Assembly (NCBI GenBank): GCA_038230275.1
Contig: JBBRNO010000025.1
Coordinates: 1 to 60,337 of the forward strand
Length of the DNA stretch: 60,337 nt
DNA from: JANXXV01 sp038230275
GTDB taxonomy: Bacteria > Acidobacteriota > Terriglobia > Bryobacterales > Bryobacteraceae
Reading direction: 5' to 3'
Positions 41,797 to 49,758 of this stretch are shown here, piece by piece; position 1 is the first letter of the stretch; each line of letters begins with the position of its first letter. The position numbers and the translations under genes are program-made. The notes beneath the pieces were generated by a model, which searched no databases, had not been told where the DNA came from, and saw only the letters and a list, made by a program, of their open reading frames with translations.

Positions 41797-43020
41797 TCAC
41801 CTCACCCTCGAACGCTCCAGGGAATAGTGGGTCGCCGCCACGAAGATGAGAACTATCGCAGTGGTGCAACAGGCGAGGGCCACCCAGGTGAGCAGGCCCG
41901 CGAAGCCAAGCGAGTTCCTGACCAGGCCGGCCACAAGGATGATGATCGACGCGGCGATTCCGCCGATCGTATTGAGGAATCCCGCGCCGAAACCGTAGTT
42001 GCGGGCGGCGATCACGTCGTAGGCGCCGGCGAAGATATTGGCGATCATCAGACCGGCGAAGCCTCCATACAAGGCAGAGCAGAGCCGGGCAAGATCCAGC
42101 GAGTGGACAGCGAACGTGAGGTATCCGAACGGAGCGCTCAGAAGGATGCCGGCAGCCGCGACGTAAAGCCGGGCAGCCGGCAGCCGTTTCGACAAGCGGT
42201 CCGCGAAGGCGCCTCCAAAGATGACGCCCAAAGCGCAGCTTACCTGGACGTAGACGGTTGCGTTGAACCCGCTGTCGGTCATGGAGAGGTGATAGCGCTC
42301 TTGCAGAAACGACGGATACCACGCGTAGAAGACCCAGAGCATAGCGCAAAAGCAGAAGAAGGCGGCACAAATGGCGACGAAGCAGCGCGAGCCAAGAAGA
42401 CTGGCCAAGCTTGCCAATGTGCCTTCGCTCGAGGCGGTTCGAGGCACTGCGGGGATGTATGGAACACGGCGGGCCAGCACCAGCGAATAGCCAATGCCGA
42501 ATGCCGCGGCTATGGCGAAGCCGGCCCGCCAACTAAGGCGATCAGCCATCCATCCGCCATACCAGCCGCCTGCGACGAGTCCCGCAAACTGGGCGGATTG
42601 GTGAATGCCAAGCACCTTGGACCGAACGCCCTCCGGGTAGGCCGCACCGAGTGTACCCATGGCGGCTGGATAGTAGAGCGATTCTGTGATCCCCATCACG
42701 ACGCGCCAGAAGAGGAAGACCAGGACCGATCCGCTGAGGCTGCTGCCAAGGATCGCGACGCTCCAGAGGACGACACTGGCGATGATCATGCGATCGCGGC
42801 GGAAGACATCGGCGAGCCGGCCGGCAATGGGCATACCGATCGTATAGGCCCCCGAGAACACGCTGCCGATCAAGCCAAGTTGCGCATCGCTGAATCCGAC
42901 GTCGGTCTTCAAGACCGGGAAGATGGAGTAGACCATCTGGCGGTCGAGGTAGTTCAACGCGAACGCGATCCAGAGAACGGCGACCAGCGACGCGCCGGCC
43001 TGGGCAGGAACGCTACGCAC
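41797..43020 (-). CDS. MFS transporter, organic-acid type
   Basis: A 407-residue, 12-helix major facilitator: FALNYLDRQMVYSIFPVLKT (TM1 with the ALNYLDR signature of the anion:cation/hexuronate symporter group), GRLADVFRRDRMIIASVVLW (loop 2-3 motif) and GITESLYYPAAMGTLGAAYP. Such carriers import sugar acids or other carboxylates. I use the GTG at 43020, which overlaps the end of the dehydratase gene by eight bases; frames further upstream only shadow that gene. Third gene of an M81-dehydratase-MFS operon; substrate probably the acid handled by the dehydratase. Confidence 0.87.
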   Translation of the reverse strand: MRSVPAQAGASLVAVLWIAFALNYLDRQMVYSIFPVLKTDVGFSDAQLGLIGSVFSGAYTIGMPIAGRLADVFRRDRMIIASVVLWSVAILGSSLSGSVLVFLFWRVVMGITESLYYPAAMGTLGAAYPEGVRSKVLGIHQSAQFAGLVAGGWYGGWMADRLSWRAGFAIAAAFGIGYSLVLARRVPYIPAVPRTASSEGTLASLASLLGSRCFVAICAAFFCFCAMLWVFYAWYPSFLQERYHLSMTDSGFNATVYVQVSCALGVIFGGAFADRLSKRLPAARLYVAAAGILLSAPFGYLTFAVHSLDLARLCSALYGGFAGLMIANIFAGAYDVIAARNYGFGAGFLNTIGGIAASIIILVAGLVRNSLGFAGLLTWVALACCTTAIVLIFVAATHYSLERSRVR

Positions 43021-44161
43021 ACATTGCCTTGAGTTCCGCCAGCGGCACCTGGGAGTACTCGGCCAATGCGGCGAGATCGATGTCGATGCCAAGCCCTGGC
43101 GTTGTGGGGATGGGCAACATGCCATCGGAATCTAGCTTCCATCCACCGGCAGTAATCTCGTCGATGAAAGGGGAGCCCGTGAGGTACTCAACCAGATCTG
43201 TGTCGGGGAAGGCCGATGCCAGGTGAAGGTCGGCCGCAAGCCCAAGAGCGGTATTCCAGCCGTGCGGAATGAACCGCACGCCGTGGTCGCGAGCCATCTG
43301 GGCGATCTTGCGTTCCTCGCTGATCCCGCCGACCTTGGTCACGTCAGGTTGAATAATATCGAAGGCCCCAGCCTCCAGCCAGGGCTGGAAGGATTGGCGG
43401 CGGGTAAGCACTTCGCCTCCCGAGATGGAAACTTTGGCAGCGCGGCGCAGGGCGACGTAGTCAGTAAGAGCGTCGGGATGCAACGCCTCTTCGAACCAAT
43501 GAACGTCATAGTCGGCGAGCATCTCTGCCGTGCGCAGCGCCCACTTGTAGCCTTGGGGCCAGAATGCGTCGCTCGCTCCGGCGTCCACCATCAGCAGCGA
43601 TTCGGGGCCGACGGCTTCGCGTGAAGCGGCCACAATGGCTTCGTCGGTCTTGGCATCGCGTCGGCCGAAAGGTCCCCAGCCGATCTTGAAGGCGCGAAAT
43701 CCTTGCGCCTTGACGGGCAGCAATTCACCGGCCATGCGCTCCGGTTCACGCATCAACAGAGAGGCGTACGGCCGGACCCGTTCGCGATACCGTCCGCCGA
43801 GAAGGCGGCCGACCGGCTGGCCTGTGGCCTTGCCCAGCAAGTCCCACAGAGCGATATCGATGCCACTGATGGTGTGGGTTATAGCGCCGCCGCGGCCCAG
43901 CCAGAAGGTGTTCTGATGAAGCTTCTCGCTGACCCGTTCGGGTTCAAGCGCATTCTCATTCTGGTAGAGCGGGCGCAGGATGGACAGCGAGGCACGCACT
44001 AGCTCTTCGCTAGTGAAGGCGCTGCCCCAGCCGATGGGACCTTCATCGGTAAGTACGGCGATCAGCGTGTGTACGCAATCGTCCGGCTGCAATTCATTGG
44101 ACCAGCCGCCTTCGGGAGTGCGGCCGCGGAGCCCGAACGCTTTCACTTCACGGATCTTCAT
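43013..44161 (-). CDS. Enolase-superfamily acid-sugar dehydratase (mandelate racemase/muconate lactonizing type)
   Basis: A 382-residue member with the capping domain at the N-terminus and a modified TIM barrel: FKIGWG (catalytic-base region), MVDAGASD and HWFEEAL (Mg ligands), ISGGEVLT (third ligand), QPDVTKVGG (Asp of the His-Asp dyad) and FIPHGW (His). The dyad places it in the mandelate-racemase subgroup, where acid-sugar dehydratases abound. Substrate cannot be read from sequence. It follows the M81 gene by nine bases and overlaps the MFS gene. Confidence 0.85.
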   Translation of the reverse strand: MKIREVKAFGLRGRTPEGGWSNELQPDDCVHTLIAVLTDEGPIGWGSAFTSEELVRASLSILRPLYQNENALEPERVSEKLHQNTFWLGRGGAITHTISGIDIALWDLLGKATGQPVGRLLGGRYRERVRPYASLLMREPERMAGELLPVKAQGFRAFKIGWGPFGRRDAKTDEAIVAASREAVGPESLLMVDAGASDAFWPQGYKWALRTAEMLADYDVHWFEEALHPDALTDYVALRRAAKVSISGGEVLTRRQSFQPWLEAGAFDIIQPDVTKVGGISEERKIAQMARDHGVRFIPHGWNTALGLAADLHLASAFPDTDLVEYLTGSPFIDEITAGGWKLDSDGMLPIPTTPGLGIDIDLAALAEYSQVPLAELKAMCA

Positions 44162-44170
44162 AGTCCACGA

Positions 44171-45664
44171 TTATCCGATACGTGTGAACAGCTTTGCTTG
44201 CGGCGTGAACGTGACGTTGTCGTCCAGCGGAAACACGGGGCGGGCACAGCGAGTGTGGCCGAGGCTCTTGAGATTGGCACTGGTGGACCCCGGAGCGTCA
44301 ACGTTGATGAGGATCTCAGCGCCGTCGGCGAAGAACCGAGGTTGGCAGTGGGGCGATTTCACGACGGTCGCGTCGAACAACGCCGGGTCCTGACCGTGAG
44401 CCAGGAACAGCGATCGATCGTAGAGGCTCACCGGGCGGGTGGTGGCGATCAGCAGGAAGTTATCCGATACTAAGACCGCGGTGCGTCCGCCGTCCCAGAA
44501 GCTGCCATGCGATTCATTACGGAAATGGCCGTCGGAGAGCATACGGACTTTCAGTTCCATTTCGAGCGGAGTGAAGCGGGGGTCCAGGCTGCCACCGACA
44601 CCAATGCGAATCGTCGCGCCGACTCCGGCCGCGAAAGCGGATTCGACGGCGGGCGGGTCTACGATCGGGATGAGCACGGTTCGCCGGTGACCGGCTTCGA
44701 CCAGAGCTCGCAATACCGCATTGCTGTCACCGGACGCGCCTGAACTGGTGGCGTCCGCGGCGTCGACTAAGACTACGCGGCCCCTGGCTTGCCCGGCCAG
44801 ACGAACGCTCTCTGCCAGACTGGTGAGAGGCTGTTGGAGGTGCTCACGCATTTCCCAGAACTCATTCGCGATCTGTAACGCTTCGCGCTCGGCTCGGACG
44901 GGGTCGTTGTCGGTGCAGAGAAAGACGTTGGAGCAAAGCTCGGGCACATCGGTAAAGGGGTTGCCGATGAACATCCCGCCCGACAGGCCTCCTGGACTGT
45001 TCTCGATGGCAATGGTCTTGCGGACGCACTTCCCGAACATTCCCGTTTCAGTGATCAACTCATATCCGCGGATCAGTGCGGGAATGCGGACACGTACTGA
45101 AACCGGCTTCACCTCGCCATCGATGATGCGAAGAAGCAGGCGCGCCGCGCGCTCGCCGGTCTGATAAAAGTCGACGTGCGGATAAGTGTGGTACACGGTG
45201 AGGGCGTCACAGTGCTCAAGAATTCGATCGGTGATGATGCCGTGGAGATCGAGTGAGATGACGACCGGCATATGCTCGCCGACTATCTTGCGGGTCTCGG
45301 CGAGGAGGTAGCCCTCGATGTCGTACTCGGTTTCCGAGGCCATAGCGCCATGGAGCGAGAAATAGACTGCGTCGATATCGCGGGCAGTACGGACAGCGTC
45401 GAGAAATTCGGCTGCGATGCGTTTAAAATCCACATCGGCAAGCGTGCCTCCGGAGGTGATGGAGCGCGCGCTGAAGCCGGGTACGATCTCGAGGTCGGGG
45501 CGGGTGGCGAAGACAGTCAGCGCACCGCACATTTCCGAACCGACATTCTGGTGGGCAGCGAGAACACCGGCGCCGAAGGAGACATCAAAATCTTCATAAT
45601 GGCTGAGGACCGGATTGAAGGAGGAGACTTCCTGTTTGCATTCGTTGACTAGGATTCGTGGCAT
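44171..45664 (-). CDS. M81-family (MlrC-like) metallohydrolase
   Basis: A 497-residue protein of the MlrC/M81 family: MPRILVNECKQEVSSFNP at the start, VYFSLHGAMASETEYDIEGY, VVISLDLHGIITDRILEHCD and LTVYHTYPHVDFYQTGERAA supply the zinc ligands (D.H and H..PH.D). The family includes microcystinase C but most members act on unknown small amides or peptides. It heads the operon with the dehydratase and the MFS carrier and is divergent from the RidA gene. Confidence 0.88.
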   Translation of the reverse strand: MPRILVNECKQEVSSFNPVLSHYEDFDVSFGAGVLAAHQNVGSEMCGALTVFATRPDLEIVPGFSARSITSGGTLADVDFKRIAAEFLDAVRTARDIDAVYFSLHGAMASETEYDIEGYLLAETRKIVGEHMPVVISLDLHGIITDRILEHCDALTVYHTYPHVDFYQTGERAARLLLRIIDGEVKPVSVRVRIPALIRGYELITETGMFGKCVRKTIAIENSPGGLSGGMFIGNPFTDVPELCSNVFLCTDNDPVRAEREALQIANEFWEMREHLQQPLTSLAESVRLAGQARGRVVLVDAADATSSGASGDSNAVLRALVEAGHRRTVLIPIVDPPAVESAFAAGVGATIRIGVGGSLDPRFTPLEMELKVRMLSDGHFRNESHGSFWDGGRTAVLVSDNFLLIATTRPVSLYDRSLFLAHGQDPALFDATVVKSPHCQPRFFADGAEILINVDAPGSTSANLKSLGHTRCARPVFPLDDNVTFTPQAKLFTRIG

Positions 45665-45710
45665 ATGATTCGCGTTTAAGCAGTGTATCAGGGGTTATAC
45701 TGACAACTAA

Positions 45711-46172
45711 ATGAAAACCACAACTCAGCAAAGACGAAACTTTCTACGGTCCGCAGCTGGTATTGGATCTGTTGCGGCTATGCCCGCGCTTGCCGCCGCG
45801 GCACCCCCGGCCAGCGGACGAACGAAGGCGCCCGGCGGCACTCGAGTAGGGAACATCTACTTCAGCTCAGGGCTAACCGGGGTACGTCCCGAAGCGCGAA
45901 AAGACCCTCTCGCGTTTGGCGGCGATATCAAGGAGCAGACCGACGTGATTCTCAAACTTCACAAGGCCAATCTGGAAGCGATGGGCTCCTCGCTTGAGAA
46001 CGTCATTAAGGTGACCGTCTTCCTGGCCGATGTGAAGACCGAGAAGAACGCGATGAACGAAGTGTATGGGAAGTACTTTCCCAAAGACGCGCCTTCCCGG
46101 TCCGCATTCGGTGTAGAGTTTCCGGATACGGCCACGCGGGTTGAAATCGAGATGGTGGCCTGGGTTCCTTAA
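45711..46172 (+). CDS. Tat-exported RidA/YjgF-family protein
   Basis: A 153-residue protein: Tat signal RRNFLRSAAGIGSVAAMPAL, then a RidA domain (VGNIYFSSGLTGVRPEAR, NLEAMGSSLENVIKVTVFLA, YFPKDAPSRSAFGVEFP, RVEIEMVAWVP). RidA hydrolyses reactive enamines and imines released by PLP enzymes; the Arg in 'PSRSAFG' corresponds to the active-site arginine. Export is unusual for RidA but fits the neighbouring exported PLP enzyme. Convergent with the amidohydrolase gene, four bases apart. Confidence 0.85.
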   Translation: MKTTTQQRRNFLRSAAGIGSVAAMPALAAAAPPASGRTKAPGGTRVGNIYFSSGLTGVRPEARKDPLAFGGDIKEQTDVILKLHKANLEAMGSSLENVIKVTVFLADVKTEKNAMNEVYGKYFPKDAPSRSAFGVEFPDTATRVEIEMVAWVP

Positions 46173-46176
46173 CGCC

Positions 46177-48114
46177 CTACTTGAAGTTCGAATAAGGCCC
46201 GGCCTTGATCGAGTCCGTGGCCGCTAATCCTTCGCTGTCCCACAGGATGGCGCCGTTGCGGACAGTCATGACGCAACGCAGCCGCTTGTCGCCAACGATC
46301 CTCTTCTGGTTGGAATCGAGGTACCCGAAACGGCCGCGTTGCACTTCCAGTAAAGCGATATCGGCGACAGCGCCTTCACTCAAGTTGCCTAAGTCCGGAC
46401 GCTGAATCGCGCGCGCTGGATTCGCCGTCGCCCGATCCACCAACTGCTCCACCGATATCCCCAGATTCAACAGCTTTGACATGCTCTCCATCATTCCAGC
46501 CAGGTGGAGTACGTCTTCGCTATTCCGCATTCCGCTGGAAACTACATCGGAAGGTAATGGTTGCCTGGTGTTCGGTAGCTCCAGGATGCGAGTCTTTGAA
46601 CGAGTGCCGACCGAGGTGCCGCTTCCAGTATCGACTGCGGTTGTTACTCCATTCGGCAGGCACCTCGTATCGGGTACGACACCTTGCTCCGGATGGTTCA
46701 GGCTGAAGTGGGCATCCATATCGATCAATCCCGCTGTAACGTAATACTCGCCGGCATCAATTACGACGCGAGCTCGCGATGCCGGGAGGCCGCTCGCGAC
46801 TTTGACAATCTTGTTGCCAACCACTGCCACATCGAAGCGGCCGTTGCGGTGATTTACCGAGTCGATCACATGCCCGTTCTTGAGCAGAAGATCGTAGATT
46901 TGCTGACTCGAACTCGGCGGTGCGAGCCTGGCGTCACGGTCGAACACGACTTTTCCATCACGAACCGTCATCAGACATTCCAGACGTTTCTGGCCAAGGC
47001 GCTTCATTCCCCAGGCATCCTTGAACGCGAACACTCCGCTTTGCAGGTCCAGGATGGCGACGTCCGCGGCGCGGCCCATTCCGATGGTCCCCAGTTCCGG
47101 GTAATGCCCAATCGCTTTGGCCGGCGCGACGGTGGAACGCATCACCACATCCTGCAGCGTCATGCCAAGCAGCATCAATTTGGACATGCAGTTTGGCATG
47201 TCGGACTGTGCCCCAAGCGTACTGGCTGTGTGCAGATCCGTACTAATGGTGTCCGGTAGAAAGCCCTGCGAAATGGCCTTTGCGGCGACGGGCCAGAGGA
47301 AACTGCCGGCGCCGTGTCCCAGATCAAACAGGACACCGCGACGCCTTGCCTCTAAAATGTATGGCTGCACTTTCCCGCTGAAACGGTCTATCAACTCCAC
47401 CTGCCGGTCGTTAAACATGTGTGTGTGGATGTCCCCTGGGCGGAGGTGCTCCAGAACTTTCTCGCGGGTGGAACGCTCCGCGGTAGTCAAGATCTTGTCG
47501 TCCACCATGACCGGAACATGGGCCAGGCGTCCGGCTGCCACCGCGCGGTCGATTGCCGTCCAGCCGGGTAAACCGAAGTGGGCCGTTTTGATACCGACGA
47601 TCACGTCCCGGTTACGTTCGATGGCTTCGGCCGTCTTGGCGGAATCCATATCGGCCGTATTGCTCTCCGCTTTGTCCCCCACCATTCCCGCTCCGACGAT
47701 ATTGATGGACGCGAGTACGCGGGTTTTCGCGCGGGTGATGATGGTGCGCCGGAAGTCGTCGAAGGTGCGCCAACCGCTGCCGCCCGCGTCCACGATGGTA
47801 GTGGTTCCGGCGGGAAGCGCGGAGTCATCTGGGAATAGCGAATCGGCGTACCCGTAAACATGCGCGTGCAGATCAATCAGGCCGGGCACCACGTAGAGAC
47901 CGGAAACATCGATTGACTTACGGGCCCGGGCTTCCGGAATGCCCGCCTGTATGGCGGCGATCTTGCCGCCGGAGATGGCGACATCGAGAACGGCATCGAT
48001 CTGATTGCCGGGATCGATGACATGGCCGCCCTTAAGCACGATGTCATATTGCTGTTGCGCGCTGAGCAGGACCGCAAACGCCAGCGCACCGGTTAGAGTT
48101 CTGATAAGTTGCAT
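46177..48114 (-). CDS. Exported amidohydrolase fused to a second, degenerate amidohydrolase
   Basis: A 645-residue protein. Signal peptide (MQLIRTLTGALAFAVLLSA), then a full EF0837-like amidohydrolase of 425 residues or so: LIDLHAHVYGY (HxH), VIVGIKTAHFG (carboxylated Lys), DIHTHMF, LFDLGHGAGSF and ISTDLHT. A second copy follows (YDLLLKNGHVIDSVNHRNGR, VTAGLIDMDAHFSLN), whose HxH has become DxH and which lacks about 200 middle residues before rejoining at MMESMSKLLNLGISVEQLVD. The ATG at 48114 is used (48129 also possible). Open frame further upstream only shadows the divergent gene. Partner of the SelA-like enzyme. Confidence 0.85.
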   Translation of the reverse strand: MQLIRTLTGALAFAVLLSAQQQYDIVLKGGHVIDPGNQIDAVLDVAISGGKIAAIQAGIPEARARKSIDVSGLYVVPGLIDLHAHVYGYADSLFPDDSALPAGTTTIVDAGGSGWRTFDDFRRTIITRAKTRVLASINIVGAGMVGDKAESNTADMDSAKTAEAIERNRDVIVGIKTAHFGLPGWTAIDRAVAAGRLAHVPVMVDDKILTTAERSTREKVLEHLRPGDIHTHMFNDRQVELIDRFSGKVQPYILEARRRGVLFDLGHGAGSFLWPVAAKAISQGFLPDTISTDLHTASTLGAQSDMPNCMSKLMLLGMTLQDVVMRSTVAPAKAIGHYPELGTIGMGRAADVAILDLQSGVFAFKDAWGMKRLGQKRLECLMTVRDGKVVFDRDARLAPPSSSQQIYDLLLKNGHVIDSVNHRNGRFDVAVVGNKIVKVASGLPASRARVVIDAGEYYVTAGLIDMDAHFSLNHPEQGVVPDTRCLPNGVTTAVDTGSGTSVGTRSKTRILELPNTRQPLPSDVVSSGMRNSEDVLHLAGMMESMSKLLNLGISVEQLVDRATANPARAIQRPDLGNLSEGAVADIALLEVQRGRFGYLDSNQKRIVGDKRLRCVMTVRNGAILWDSEGLAATDSIKAGPYSNFK

Positions 48115-48186
48115 TCGTTCAGCAATCATAATCCACGGGCTTGAATTCCGAAAGGCATTAGACTTACATTGAGCAGGAGGGAACAC

Positions 48187-49758
48187 ATGCGCCCCGATTC
48201 CAAATTGAGTGGTCCGGCTATTAGCCGGCGCGATGTATTCAAGACGGGCGGTATAACAGCGGCGGGCCTGGCCAGCGGTCGACTGGCGGAAGCCGCCACG
48301 ACAAATATGCCGAGCCCCGATGTTTATACGCGCCTTGGCGTAAAACCTTTCATCAACTGCACTGCGACGCTGACCATCAACGGTGGCTCGCAGATGCTTC
48401 CCGAAGTAATCTCGACAATTGAACAGGCTTCGCACTACCACGTAAACCTGGACGAATTGATGGCAAAGGTGAGTCCTCGGCTGGCCGAACTGCTGAGCGT
48501 GGAGTGGGGCATCGTGACCGCCGGCACTGCGGCGGCACTGACTCATGCGACCGCTGCCTGCCTGGTGGGAACGGATCCGGAGAAGATGCAAAGGCTGCCC
48601 AACCTTACCGGGTTGAAGGACGAAGTGATCATGCCGCGGGAATCGCGCGACGTGTACGATCACGCGGTCCGCACGCTGGGAGTCAAGATCATTGAAGTGA
48701 ATTCGGCGGACGAATTGCAAAAGGCGATTGGACCGCACACGGCGATGATTCAGGTTTTGGGTAATCATTTTGGGCACGCGAAATTCGATCTGAAAGACGT
48801 TGCTCCTATTGCTCGAAAGGCCGGCATCCCGGTACTTGTGGATGCCGCGGCGGACTACCTGATCGTTCCGAATCCGTACCTTTCGTTGGGAGCCGATCTG
48901 GTTGCCTACAGCGGCGGCAAGATCATTCGCGGTCCGCAAAGCGCCGGGTTGCTGGTGGGACGCCGGGACCTGGTCCGCGCCGCTTGGGCTAACAGCGCTC
49001 CGCACCACGCGTTCGGCCGCGCCGCCAAGGTGAGCAAGGAAAATATCGTTGGCATGCTGCGGGCGGTGGAAATCTGGCGTACGCAGCGGGATTTTCAAAC
49101 CGATTTCCGGGAGTGGGAATCGTGGTACGCCGAGATGATCAGCCAGCTAACCCAGGTGCAGGGCGTCCGGGCTGAAGTGCGTGCTCCGGCGCGGGGCGGT
49201 CCCTTTCCGACGCTGAATGTTTCGTGGGATCCGAATAAGGTGGACATGACCGCCGGAGAAGTGGGCCGCATGCTTCTGGCCGGTGAGCCTCGGATCATGA
49301 CGCATGCCGAGGGCGACGGCCACTCTGTGCTGATCCGCCCGGCGGCACTGAAGCCGGGGGAGTACAAAATTGTGGCGCGGCGACTAACTGAGGTGCTGGG
49401 GACAGCGCCGCGGACGCAGCGCGAAAAGCCAAAGCCAGCGTCGCCGGCGGTGAATCTTTCCGGCGTCTGGGAGATCGACATCGAGTACGAAGTGGGCTCG
49501 GCCCGGCACAAGATATTCCTGAATGCGGCCGGAAATCAGCTTACCGGCTCGCACGAAGGGTGGGCCTACCACGGCGACGTCAATGGTGAAATCAACGGTG
49601 ATCGCGTGCTATTGCGCAGTGTTTTGCCGGCGGAGGCAACCAGACTGTCCTACACGTTTACCGGCACTGCATCCGCCGATGCGATGTCCGGCGACGTGAC
49701 GCTGGGCGAGTACGGCCATGCTCGCTGGCGCGCGCGGCGGCATGGCCTTTCGGCTTAG
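48187..49758 (+). CDS. Tat-exported SelA-like PLP-dependent lyase/transferase with C-terminal beta domain
   Basis: A 523-residue protein. Tat signal SRRDVFKTGGITAAGLAS, then a fold-type I PLP enzyme of the SelA/DgaE/EF0838 group: GVKPFINCTATLTINGG, VTAGTAAALTHATAACLVGT, VLVDAAADYLIV (PLP Asp) and AYSGGKIIRGPQSAG (Schiff-base Lys). After residue 415 or so comes a 100-residue beta-rich domain (LSGVWEIDIEYEVGSARHKI). Relatives paired with EF0837-type amidohydrolases are ammonia-lyases of amino-sugar acids or amino acids. AGGAGGGA precedes the ATG at 48187. Divergent from the amidohydrolase, 72 bases apart. Confidence 0.85.
   Translation: MRPDSKLSGPAISRRDVFKTGGITAAGLASGRLAEAATTNMPSPDVYTRLGVKPFINCTATLTINGGSQMLPEVISTIEQASHYHVNLDELMAKVSPRLAELLSVEWGIVTAGTAAALTHATAACLVGTDPEKMQRLPNLTGLKDEVIMPRESRDVYDHAVRTLGVKIIEVNSADELQKAIGPHTAMIQVLGNHFGHAKFDLKDVAPIARKAGIPVLVDAAADYLIVPNPYLSLGADLVAYSGGKIIRGPQSAGLLVGRRDLVRAAWANSAPHHAFGRAAKVSKENIVGMLRAVEIWRTQRDFQTDFREWESWYAEMISQLTQVQGVRAEVRAPARGGPFPTLNVSWDPNKVDMTAGEVGRMLLAGEPRIMTHAEGDGHSVLIRPAALKPGEYKIVARRLTEVLGTAPRTQREKPKPASPAVNLSGVWEIDIEYEVGSARHKIFLNAAGNQLTGSHEGWAYHGDVNGEINGDRVLLRSVLPAEATRLSYTFTGTASADAMSGDVTLGEYGHARWRARRHGLSA

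Noticed and set aside
41395..43032. A 545-codon plus-strand open frame
   Set aside because: Only its first 45 codons or so have a family match (RuBisCO-like relic). The rest is antisense to the well-supported MFS gene and shows no domain.
48115..49098. A 328-codon upstream extension of the amidohydrolase frame
   Set aside because: It lies antisense to the SelA-like gene, is rich in Arg/His and has no domain; a proper signal peptide starts at 48114.
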